From: JAYPHU01 sp038127535
Lineage (GTDB): Bacteria > Pseudomonadota > Alphaproteobacteria > Rhodospirillales > UBA2165
NCBI GenBank assembly: GCA_038127535.1
Contig: JAYPHU010000011.1
Location: 34,361-98,360, forward strand
DNA: 64,000 bases
Direction of reading: 5' to 3'
This document shows, one piece after another, positions 54,415 through 64,000 of the stretch (position 1 is its first letter; each line of letters starts with the position of its first letter). The notes beneath the pieces are model-generated. The model made no database searches. It was not told the origin of the DNA and worked only from the letters and a program-made list of their open reading frames with translations. A program made the position numbers and the translations under genes.

Positions 54415-55179
54415 ATGAGCCTCAATTTTCTTTCCTGGGGCGATGGACCGCCCCTGGTCATTCTCCACGGACTCTTCGGCTCCGCCCGCAACTGGACCAG
54501 CATCGGCAAGGCGCTGGCGGATGATTACCGCGTCATCGCCGTCGATATGCCGAACCACGGGTCAAGCCCGTGGCAGGATGATGTCTCCTACACCGCCATG
54601 GCGCAGACCGTGGGCAGTTTCTTGCAGCGGGAGGGACTGGGCAGTGCGCCGGTGCTGGGACACAGTATGGGTGGCAAGACAGCCATGGCGCTGGCGTTGA
54701 TGCAGCCCGAACTGATCGGAAGATTATTCGTGTTGGATATCGCGCCGGTCACGTACGACCACGACAACAATCTGTATATCAAGGCGATGGAGGCCGTCGA
54801 TCTGGACAACCTCACTGGCCGTGGCGACGCGGATGACACCCTGGCAGAATGGGTGGATGACCCCAACCTGCGGGGGTTCTTTTTGCTCAATCTGGTGCGG
54901 GACGGAGATGGCTATGTGTGGCAGATCAATCTGCCCGCGCTGAAATCTGGTCTTTCAGACCTACACAGCTTTCCAGATTTCACTGGTCAATCTTATGACG
55001 GCCCCGCGCTTTTTGTGGGCGGGGAAAAGTCCGACTACATCCTACCGGCGTACCACGGTCTTATCGGCCAACTCTTTCCGGCATCGGACATTCAGTCCAT
55101 CCCCGGCGTCGGGCATTGGGTGCACGCGGAAAAGCCGGCGGAAGTTACCGCCGCGATCCGGTCGTTCTTGGAAGCTTAA
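54415..55179 (+). CDS. Alpha/beta hydrolase (YbfF-like esterase)
   Basis: The 254-residue hydrolase has LVILHGLFGSARNW, VDMPNHGSS, nucleophile elbow LGHSMGGKTAM, and the His in GVGHWVHAEKPAEV, with a likely acid in the SDYILPAYHG region. This is the pattern of YbfF-type esterases. ATG is one base after the SirB1 stop (TGAGATG), so the two are likely co-translated. Overlaps the convergent glycosyltransferase gene by four bases. Confidence 0.88.
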   Translation: MSLNFLSWGDGPPLVILHGLFGSARNWTSIGKALADDYRVIAVDMPNHGSSPWQDDVSYTAMAQTVGSFLQREGLGSAPVLGHSMGGKTAMALALMQPELIGRLFVLDIAPVTYDHDNNLYIKAMEAVDLDNLTGRGDADDTLAEWVDDPNLRGFFLLNLVRDGDGYVWQINLPALKSGLSDLHSFPDFTGQSYDGPALFVGGEKSDYILPAYHGLIGQLFPASDIQSIPGVGHWVHAEKPAEVTAAIRSFLEA

Positions 55180-55865
55180 TCAGGCCGTTCCAGGCCGGAG
55201 TAGGTCATACTGTCCCACTCCGCGAACCACAGGTCCGCATAGCCACAGTCTTTGTATTCGTCGAAATACGGCCCGCCCGTGGTGAAGTGCAGGTTGGACA
55301 GCTCTTCCTTGGGGAGTTCCGGATCATAGTCGACCAAATGGTTCCATTTGTGGGGAATGTCGCCGATAAGGTCTTCGCTCTCCAGCCAGCGGAAACGGTG
55401 CAGCTCTAGACCGCTCGCTGTGTTCACGTAGTCCGGGGTCAGTGCGGTGCATTTTACGTTGTTGAACAGCATGACGCTGGACCAGTTTTTCTTCTCGTAG
55501 GTGGTCTGGACCTGGTCGAGGAACTTCTTTTGCTCTTTGGGGCGGTGGTCGTGCTTCACGCATTGCACGGCGAATTGATCATCCCGCAGTTCCCACAGGT
55601 TGGCCATGTCGTCCAAGACCAGCATGTCGCAGTCCATGAACAGAGCCCAGCCTTCATGGCCGCACAGGTGCGGCACCAGGAAGCGGGAGAAGGAAAAGTC
55701 CGTCGATTGAAGGTTGTGCCGTTCCCGCCAGAGGAGCCCATCAAGCTGGCTTAGCATCAGAGGGGCGATAGTTACGGGCTCAGAGCACCGCCGGTGGATC
55801 GAATGGCAGAGCACATTGTAAGCGACCGCTTCACGTGGGTCGTATCCGATGAAGATTTTTATCAT
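55176..55865 (-). CDS. Small GT-A glycosyltransferase-like protein
   Basis: The 229-residue protein begins KIFIGYDPREAVAYNVLCHSI, contains FSFSRFLVPHLCGHEGWALFMDCDMLVLDD with the DxD-like metal motif, and LFNNVKCTALTPDYVN. It resembles GT8/GT32-type sugar transferases, many unassigned. No membrane helix. Convergent with the hydrolase gene; alone in its strand apart from tfoX and an MFS gene upstream. Confidence 0.75.
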   Translation of the reverse strand: MIKIFIGYDPREAVAYNVLCHSIHRRCSEPVTIAPLMLSQLDGLLWRERHNLQSTDFSFSRFLVPHLCGHEGWALFMDCDMLVLDDMANLWELRDDQFAVQCVKHDHRPKEQKKFLDQVQTTYEKKNWSSVMLFNNVKCTALTPDYVNTASGLELHRFRWLESEDLIGDIPHKWNHLVDYDPELPKEELSNLHFTTGGPYFDEYKDCGYADLWFAEWDSMTYSGLERPD

Positions 55866-55935
55866 GGTGCTGGAAATAGGGGTTAGAGAGAGTCGCTCAA
55901 CTTTTCAAACTCTAACACGAAGGGCTGTGCTCGGA

Positions 55936-56267
55936 TCAGTCCTTGGGCGGCAGGGAGCCGGCAAAGGGTACCCCGGAGTCGATCCAGCGCCTCAATTCGT
56001 CTATATCGGCGATCTTATCCGACGCCACCATCACCCAGCCGCGCATGGGCTTGCCGGTGATATCAAATTCTTCCACCAAGTCTTCTTCCAGCGCGCCTTT
56101 GTAGGCATCGGGCCAACACGGACGATGAGGCTATTCTTGGGGACGCCGCAGGCCAAATTGCCGTTCAGGAAGTACGCAATCCCGCCGATCATCTTCTTGG
56201 CGGTGATTTCCGGGCGCGCGGCCAAATGGGTCTCGATGCGTCCGGCGAGATCGGTATCGTAGGCCAT
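55936..56267 (-). pseudogene. TfoX N-terminal-domain protein with frameshift
   Basis: ATG 56267 starts AYDTDLAGRIETHLAARPEI then MIGGIAYFLNGNLACGV, a TfoX N-terminal domain. After RVGP (about 56113) the frame becomes nonsense, but one base off the sequence continues DAYKGALEEDLVEEFDITG and ends WIDSGVPFAGSLPPKD with TGA at 55936-55938, the normal end. A single missing G (CCG-GATGCC read as CCGATGCC) explains it. Either a real deletion or a sequencing error. It follows the MFS gene by 3 bases on the same strand. Confidence 0.72.
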
Positions 56268-56270
56268 ATC

Positions 56271-57473
56271 TTACTCCGCCGCAGGCGAGGACTCCGCTCG
56301 CCGGTTGATGATGGAGAGCCACGCGCTGGCGGTCAAAACGATTAGCACCATCGGCAGCACGCCGTAGTTGACCCAGGTCCAGCCCATAAAGTGATAAAGC
56401 GTGCCCGAGAACAGCGCCGACAAAGCCATGCCGGTAAAAACGATAAAATCGTTAGTGCCCTGAACTTTGGCCCGTTCGGACGGCGTATGCACCTGGGTCA
56501 ATAGTTTGGTCCCGCCGGTGAAGGCAAAATTCCAACCGACTCCCAGCAGGAACAGGGATATCCAGAAATAGGTGAGAGAGTCGCCATTGAGAGCGACAAT
56601 GATCGCCAGGAGTTGCAGGATCGCGCCAGTCATAATGATTTTCAAGACCCCGAACCGGTTGATCAACGAGCCTGTGAAAAAGCCGGGTGCAAACATGCCA
56701 ACCACATGCCATTCGATTACGAATGCTGTGTCGTTGAAGTCGAATCCGCCGCCGACCTTCATGGCAATGGGCGTTGCCGTCATCATGAAATTCATCGCCG
56801 TATAGCCGAATAGGGCAGAGAGCACCGCCACGATCGCCGTGGGCTGCCTGAATATCTCACCTAGGGGTCTGCCGTTGTCTTCATATTCTAGCCGGCTCAA
56901 TTTGGGGATATCGACCCCTAAAACGGCAAACCCGGTGGCCAGGGTAAACATCATCAGCGCGGTGAACGCGCCTGCGAACTCCACAGCGAACAGGTCTTTC
57001 GTGAGTTTCGCCGATTCCGGTCCGACGAATGCCCCGACCACACCGGCGGCCAAAACCCATGAAATGGCTTTGGCCTTGAAATAGTCCGGCGCCGCGTCCG
57101 CAACGGCAAAACGGTATTGCTGGGCCGCACCGGAATACAGACCGAACACAAATATACCGGTGTTAAAAAGCCAAAAGTCGTTCTGGTTCACCCCATAAAT
57201 ACAGACCGCCGCGCCGGCGGCGCCGATCATCGACATGATAAAGAAGCCCCACTTCCGCCCGCTCCGGCGCATCAGGTAGGCGGACGGAATTGTACTCCCC
57301 GCCGTCCCGACAAGCATCAGCGTGATCGGCAAGGTGACCAGGGTCAGGTCGTCACCCAGCATGTTGACCCCCACCAAGGCCGCCGACAGGAAAGTGAGGC
57401 TACGGGCGCTGTTGAATATCGCCTGGCAGACTGCCAGGACCCAAACGTTTCTCATGTCGCGAGAGGAGGCCAT
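56271..57473 (-). CDS. MFS transporter
   Basis: A 400-residue carrier with 12 hydrophobic helices; MRNVWVLAVCQAIFNSARSLTF starts it, and LMLVGTAGSTIPSAYLMRRSGRKWGFF matches the MFS motif A region (loop 2-3). The C-terminal half has a similar GVGWNFAFTGGTKLLTQVH. Substrate unknown. A repeat/palindrome array lies just upstream and may be an operator. Confidence 0.88.
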   Translation of the reverse strand: MASSRDMRNVWVLAVCQAIFNSARSLTFLSAALVGVNMLGDDLTLVTLPITLMLVGTAGSTIPSAYLMRRSGRKWGFFIMSMIGAAGAAVCIYGVNQNDFWLFNTGIFVFGLYSGAAQQYRFAVADAAPDYFKAKAISWVLAAGVVGAFVGPESAKLTKDLFAVEFAGAFTALMMFTLATGFAVLGVDIPKLSRLEYEDNGRPLGEIFRQPTAIVAVLSALFGYTAMNFMMTATPIAMKVGGGFDFNDTAFVIEWHVVGMFAPGFFTGSLINRFGVLKIIMTGAILQLLAIIVALNGDSLTYFWISLFLLGVGWNFAFTGGTKLLTQVHTPSERAKVQGTNDFIVFTGMALSALFSGTLYHFMGWTWVNYGVLPMVLIVLTASAWLSIINRRAESSPAAE

Positions 57474-57500
57474 GCAAATTGGACTTAAACCACGCTTTAG

Positions 57501-57517
57501 GCACTAGCAAGCACTAG
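57501..57517. promoter_or_regulatory. Direct repeat GCACTAG-CAA-GCACTAG before MFS gene
   Basis: Two identical 7-mers, 10 bases apart (one helical turn), 28 bases upstream of the MFS start. Spacing by one turn suggests a bound dimer. A palindrome ATCTCATCTGAGAT lies at 57539-57552. A candidate operator; no regulator gene is adjacent. Confidence 0.4.
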
Positions 57518-57538
57518 AGGACCGTCCGCCGAAATATA

Positions 57539-57552
57539 ATCTCATCTGAGAT
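57539..57552. promoter_or_regulatory. Palindrome ATCTCA-TC-TGAGAT
   Basis: A perfect 6-bp inverted repeat with a 2-base spacer in the 329-base intergenic region between the MFS gene and gyrA. A second inverted repeat, TCGGCC-TAAATTT-GGCCGA, lies at 57671-57689. Either could be a regulator site; both unproven. Confidence 0.35.
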
Positions 57553-57707
57553 GAAAACGCCTTTTCCCGTTGGCCAGATTCGCCGGTTTTAACCACAATA
57601 TATGGGATTTATCGGAAGAACGTGTTTAGCGGAATTTCATTAAATTTAATTGTTTTATATCAATAATTTATCGGCCTAAATTTGGCCGAAATTGGGGCTT
57701 GCGCAAG

Positions 57708-57736
57708 TTGTCCGAACCCCCAAATTTTGCTATAAA
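57708..57736 (+). promoter_or_regulatory. Putative sigma70-type promoter of gyrA
   Basis: TTGTCC, 17-base spacer, TATAAA, ending 66 bases before the proposed TTG start. The spacing is ideal. The preceding 57590-57670 is AT-rich, as in supercoiling-sensitive gyrase promoters. Confidence 0.6.
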
Positions 57737-57802
57737 AATAACTGATTTTTAGATGCGTGGAGACGCTCAAAAATCACCCGAAAACGACCTGGTATAGAGC
57801 TT

Positions 57803-60751
<2,949 letters not shown>

Positions 60752-60760
60752 AACGTCCTC

Positions 60761-61276
60761 ATGACGAAAAAAATCGGTATTTACCCCGGCACGTTTGATC
60801 CTGTGACCAATGGACACATGGACATCATCACCCGTGCGACGAAGGTGGTGGACAAACTGATCGTCGGTGTCGCCATCAACGCCGGCAAGGGGCCGTTGTT
60901 CTCCCTCGATGAGCGGGTGGAGATGGTCCGCGACGAAATTGCAGCTATGAAGGACACCAATGACTGCGAGGTCGAGGTTCGGCCGTTTGAGGGCCTGCTG
61001 ACCGCGTTTGCCGCCAATGCCGGCGCCTCGTTGATTGTTCGGGGGTTGCGCGCCGTCTCCGATTTCGAATACGAGTTCCAGATGACCGGCATGAACGCCC
61101 AGCTCAACCCGGATATCGAGACCGTCTTCCTGATGGCGTCCGAGGGGCAGCAGTTCATCTCGTCCCGTCTGGTCAAGGAGATCGGTATGCTGGGCGGCGA
61201 TATCAGCCACTTTGTCAGTCCCCGGGTCCGCGAACGCACCCTGCACCAGTTCGGCAAGGACCAAGCGGCGGAATAA
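60761..61276 (+). CDS. coaD: Phosphopantetheine adenylyltransferase
   Basis: Makes dephospho-CoA in CoA synthesis. The 171-residue protein has GIYPGTFDPVTNGHMDIITR with the T/HxGH nucleotidyltransferase motif, LIVRGLRAVSDFEYEFQM and the ISSRLVKEI signature. Follows gyrA by 9 bases, probably co-transcribed. The next element is a tRNA-Lys gene. Confidence 0.97.
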   Translation: MTKKIGIYPGTFDPVTNGHMDIITRATKVVDKLIVGVAINAGKGPLFSLDERVEMVRDEIAAMKDTNDCEVEVRPFEGLLTAFAANAGASLIVRGLRAVSDFEYEFQMTGMNAQLNPDIETVFLMASEGQQFISSRLVKEIGMLGGDISHFVSPRVRERTLHQFGKDQAAE

Positions 61277-61292
61277 ACGCCTCATTCCCGTA

Positions 61293-61321
61293 TTGACCGG
61301 GGGGGAACACCTCCCTATGTT
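61293..61321 (+). promoter_or_regulatory. Putative promoter of tRNA-Lys
   Basis: TTGACC, 17-base spacer, TATGTT, ending 41 bases before the tRNA 5' end. Located between coaD and the tRNA. Confidence 0.5.
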
Positions 61322-61362
61322 GCGCTCCGTCCATTCGGACATCTAGCCGGCATGACGGCTTC

Positions 61363-61438
61363 GGGTGCATAGCTCAGGTGGTAGAGCAGCTGCCTTTTAA
61401 GCAGCGGGTCCTAGGTTCGAGTCCTAGTGCACCCACCA
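61363..61438 (+). tRNA. tRNA-Lys (anticodon UUU)
   Basis: A 76-base cloverleaf including encoded CCA: acceptor GGGTGCA pairs with TGCACCC, D arm AGCTCAGGTGGTAGAGC, anticodon stem GCTGC/GCAGC with loop CTTTTAA (anticodon TTT at 61396-61398), T arm with TTCGAGT. Identity is clear. It marks the end of the housekeeping block. Confidence 0.97.
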
Positions 61439-61870
61439 ACAGTATCAATGACTTAAGTGTCATTTTTCAGGTTTTGTCCCTGTAGTTTAAAAATAATTGC
61501 CACGTTTATTGCTACGTTGAGTGCGCAAGCTTGTATCCTCAGCACCCCCCTTTGGGTCGAGGGGGTGCCTTTGTCAGGCGGCTACGGGCTATATTCTGCG
61601 CGCTCTATTTTCAAAATTTCACAAAACTAGGTGGGTAACCTGTTTATCGCCCTAGGTCCGCTAACCGATTCTTAGCCGAAGTCATTTAGCAGGCTGATTG
61701 ACTTCTGAGATTAGCCAAATACGGACATTGGAATTCAAAATAAACCATGGCTTCGCGAAAATTTGCTCGGCTATAACAGAACGTCAACGGACCACGCGGG
61801 GCAAACGCCTAGTGTTCTGTTGATAGACAGAAGGCAAAATTTTAAAACCTATTTACACAAGTGAAAGGTT
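61439..61870. other. 432-base intergenic region after tRNA-Lys
   Basis: No gene recognised. It is less GC-rich than the chromosome. A hairpin GCACCCCC (61542-61549)/GGGGGTGC (61561-61568) may be a terminator, although only a short T stretch follows. No copy of the tRNA 3' end was found within it, so an attachment site is not supported. Confidence 0.45.
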
Positions 61871-62368
61871 TCAACTCCATCCAATGTTGCTTAGGATTTT
61901 TTCGACTATTTCCGGCGGTGAACTGGAGATCGAAATAGTTAAAGCGCCTTTTGGTTCTTCCAAGTCAATCATCTGTGAATCAAGAAGTTTTGCTGGCATG
62001 AAATGTCCCTCTCGACACGCCAACCGTTTAGCAATTTCTTTCTTGTTTCCCTTCAAATAGACCAAATGGAAATTATCGCATCCGAGAATCTTTCTGTATG
62101 AGCCTTTTAAAGCTGAGCAAGCGATCACTAGTTTACTCGGCCCCGGATGATCGCGGATTTGACGTGAAATTTCAATAAGCCAACGGTGTCTATCAGCATC
62201 AGTTAGTGGAATGCCTCTTTTCATTTTTTCAATATTGTGGCCCGAATGGAAGTCATCGCCGTCCATAAATGTGCCACCGATGGAATTTGCGAGTAGTTTT
62301 CCAACAGTCGTTTTGCCGGCACCGGCCACGCCCATAATAAGCAAGCAATCTAAATTGATTTTTGGCAT
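61871..62368 (-). CDS. gntK: Gluconokinase
   Basis: Phosphorylates gluconate to 6-phosphogluconate. The 165-residue P-loop kinase has MGVAGAGKTTVGKLLANSIG (Walker A), FMDGDDFHSGHNIEKMKRGIPLTDADR, and CSALKGSYRKIL, all classic for GntK. Its codons are noticeably AT-richer than the backbone, suggesting horizontal acquisition. Alone on its strand in the accessory end. Confidence 0.9.
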   Translation of the reverse strand: MPKINLDCLLIMGVAGAGKTTVGKLLANSIGGTFMDGDDFHSGHNIEKMKRGIPLTDADRHRWLIEISRQIRDHPGPSKLVIACSALKGSYRKILGCDNFHLVYLKGNKKEIAKRLACREGHFMPAKLLDSQMIDLEEPKGALTISISSSPPEIVEKILSNIGWS

Positions 62369-62582
62369 TGGCAGTTCAATCTAATTGTTCGCAAACAATC
62401 TATAATGTTCGTCCCAAAGGAATAAGACATAATATCATCGGGCTGCTTTGGGTCATGAGCTGATGTCGGGATTAGGCCCTAGTTTCGTCCGCTTAAAGGC
62501 CCTTATTTGCCGTTTGGAAGGATAGGTTACGTTTTATAAATGCGTCTTTGGTAATGAAAGTACGGTCTGCGGAGAGGTTTAA

Positions 62583-62930
62583 ATGAAACGCGCCTTATCA
62601 ATAGCCATTACCGCTACTGTCCTCCTTGGGGCTGCAGCCGCCCTTTTTCACCCCGGCAATGCAGCCATCCCTCTCGTCCAAGCAGCAGAGGGGCCATTCA
62701 AGGTTCGGCCTCCTAAACGAGCCTATTCCATTTCCCCTGGTGATTATGATTACGTGATAGACCAACTAGCGATCCCCTATATCAAAGATAAGAAAATCAG
62801 GGATGACTATGCCAAAACGCATTGGTGCTGGACACTGGCAATGGATTATCTGCAGCACAACCCTGAACCTGATCCCGCGTTACTGAAGAAACGTGCAGAG
62901 AGACTGGTCGCACGTTACCGGCAAGATTAG
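62583..62930 (+). CDS. Small secreted hypothetical protein
   Basis: The 115-residue product has a signal peptide (SIAITATVLLGAAAALFHPGN) and a helical remainder with DDYAKTHWCWTLAMDYL. GGAGAGG precedes the ATG, so it is probably a real gene. No family recognised. It ends just before a caspase-like remnant in another frame; the two may once have been one unit but no evidence shows it. Confidence 0.5.
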   Translation: MKRALSIAITATVLLGAAAALFHPGNAAIPLVQAAEGPFKVRPPKRAYSISPGDYDYVIDQLAIPYIKDKKIRDDYAKTHWCWTLAMDYLQHNPEPDPALLKKRAERLVARYRQD

Positions 62931-62949
62931 GTGTTGCGCAGGGGCAGGG

Positions 62950-63306
62950 CGCAACCATGTGATGGTTGTTGCGGACAGTTGTTATTCGGGGACCTTGACG
63001 CGTGGCTTGCGGGTTGAGCTTACGCCAGGGGACTATATACGAAGGGTAACGCCTAAGCGCGCCCGGATGGTTATCTCATCAGGCGGTCTTGAGCCTGTTG
63101 AGGACAAGGGTAAGGCGGGACATTCCCCGTTTGCATCAGCCTTGCTGTCGACGTTGAAGGACACGACTGACGTCATCACGGGGACGGACTTGTTTAAGAA
63201 GATCCAACGTCCTGTTCAGTTGAGTGCGGACCAGACGCCCGTATTTGCGGACATCAGAAAAGCAGGACACGACGGCGGTGACTTCATCTTCGTGAGAAGA
63301 AGGTAA
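62950..63306 (+). pseudogene. Caspase-like (C14) peptidase, 5'-truncated
   Basis: The frame reads NHVMVVADSCYSGTLTRGL, with the caspase Cys motif DSCYSG, SSGGLEPVEDKG, and GHSPFASALLSTLKDTTD, and ends FADIRKAGHDGGDFIFVRRR, the normal C-terminus of prokaryotic caspase-like domains. The N-terminal part with the catalytic His (GHG) is missing: upstream the same frame has no such sequence and overlaps the previous gene. It is a remnant of a larger gene, probably deleted at its front. Inactive as it stands. Confidence 0.65.
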
Positions 63307-63522
63307 ATATTTATATTTCAGAGGTGATAGATTGAGCCATAGATTAAGTTTGCGCAAAAAATTAGTTGCGTTCCGTCTGTAATCTTAATTGAGCGCGACT
63401 TTCCCGCGGTTCTCTAGACCTTTGGTAATTTGGCTGAAACTTAGTGCCGTCCGTTTTAACGTGGTTATAGTTTCAATCTCATCCCGCTTTGCCATCAACA
63501 AATGTATATCACTAAACTAGCT
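63307..63522. other. 216-base intergenic region
   Basis: Nothing recognised. AT-rich, with no clear promoter or repeat. Confidence 0.4.
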
Positions 63523-63996
63523 TCAAGTGGCATCTCTCCAACTACCGTCACTTTGGCGGCAAGCGGTTCCACGTAGTGTCTCCGTGCGACCATTGACAAG
63601 TACTTGATGCTCGTAATCTCTACAGGTCCTACCGCTAGTCTGATACGCCTTTTCTGGCGTTACCTGACCGGAATTTCCGGTATCTGGGTTTGTCCACCTA
63701 GCCGAAACGCCGGTGCGATTATACTCCAACGCTGACTGTTGGGCCGATGCAGCTTTCATTCGGTCTACATCGTCAAGGCTTTTTCCAAGTTCGCCTCCAA
63801 GAAAAGCTCCAGCCAATGCACCTATGGCCACACCCGCCAGCTTACCTTTTCCTCCACCGATCTGAGAACCCAGAAGTGCGCCGCCACCTGCACCAAGTAC
63901 CGTGCCAATTGTTTGCTTTGGACTATTTTGTAGGTCCAGGCAACCAGACAGGCTCAATCCAAAAATCAGCATGATCAGTGTCGTCTTAATTTTCAT
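63523..63996 (-). CDS. Glycine-zipper lipoprotein (17-kDa antigen type)
   Basis: The 157-residue protein has a lipoprotein signal (LIMLIFGLSLSGCLD, Cys lipobox), a glycine-zipper membrane segment (GTVLGAGGGALLGSQIGGGKG and GVAIGALAGAFLGGELG), and a C-terminal SH3-like/antigen domain (YQTSGRTCRDYEHQVLVNGRTE) of the Rickettsia 17-kDa surface antigen group. Outer-membrane anchored. Lower GC than the backbone, as with gntK. Confidence 0.85.
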   Translation of the reverse strand: MKIKTTLIMLIFGLSLSGCLDLQNSPKQTIGTVLGAGGGALLGSQIGGGKGKLAGVAIGALAGAFLGGELGKSLDDVDRMKAASAQQSALEYNRTGVSARWTNPDTGNSGQVTPEKAYQTSGRTCRDYEHQVLVNGRTETLRGTACRQSDGSWRDAT

Positions 63997-64000
63997 TTAA

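Noticed and set aside
61363..61870. tRNA-Lys as attL of a genomic island
   Set aside because: No repeated tRNA 3' end and no integrase found in the window, so only a suspicion remains.

Overview
The window reads as a chromosome segment of a GC-rich alphaproteobacterium, most like Rhodospirillales or a related marine lineage. This rests on gene order and family content, not a database search. The order SPOR-nagZ-M50-scpA-scpB-tatABC-serS-surE-pcm-nlpD-DUF815-yajC-secD-secF-NDUFAF3-like-NDUFAF6-like-trmFO is typical of that class. The hopanoid genes (hpnE, hpnL, hpnM, hpnN), an alphaproteobacterial-type porin, and uvrA, ssb, gyrA, coaD and tRNA-Lys fit the same picture. No plasmid, phage, CRISPR or intact transposase was seen.

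Layout. 0-11.5 kb holds the conserved cell-wall, chromosome-partition, Tat-export and repair block, interrupted by a glycosyltransferase-like gene and a broken receiver-domain gene. 11.6-16.6 kb is an accessory insertion between nlpD and DUF815. It carries a DMT transporter, a NicX-like ring-cleaving dioxygenase cassette and a MetE-like methyltransferase. 16.6-21.1 kb returns to the backbone (DUF815, yajC-secD-secF, NDUFAF3-like). 21.1-26.5 kb is a sugar-modification island (two CgeB-like and one GT2 glycosyltransferase, a broken methyltransferase) beside a minimal flagellar-rod-like protein. 26.6-33.5 kb has a PuuD-like membrane protein with a 30-residue partner, hpnE divergent from an NDUFAF6-like gene, a large decayed ankyrin/proline-rich gene, and trmFO. 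33.7-36.1 kb has a broken DCC-family gene and a renalase-like/SDR pair. 36.6-46.5 kb is lipid-centred: PhnW-type aminotransferase, three CDP-alcohol phosphatidyltransferase-fold proteins, a broken porin, and hpnN, hpnL and hpnM. 46.6-61.4 kb is housekeeping (msrA, uvrA, ssb, sirB1-like, gyrA, coaD, tRNA-Lys) with two MFS carriers and a frameshifted tfoX-like gene. After the tRNA, 61.5-64 kb is an AT-richer accessory end with gluconokinase, a caspase-like remnant and a 17-kDa-antigen-type lipoprotein.

The most unusual global feature is that five genes are broken mainly by in-frame stop codons while the surrounding frame stays open and protein-like. These are the receiver gene, the methyltransferase, the ankyrin protein, the DCC protein and the porin, with 11 internal stops in total (TAG 5, TAA 5, TGA 1). 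Intact neighbours end with all three stop codons, so simple code reassignment is not supported. Other points of interest are a possible ATC start codon on a CDP-alcohol phosphatidyltransferase, a sister protein lacking the last catalytic aspartate, an NlpD-like protein without zinc ligands, and a NicX-type degradation cassette.
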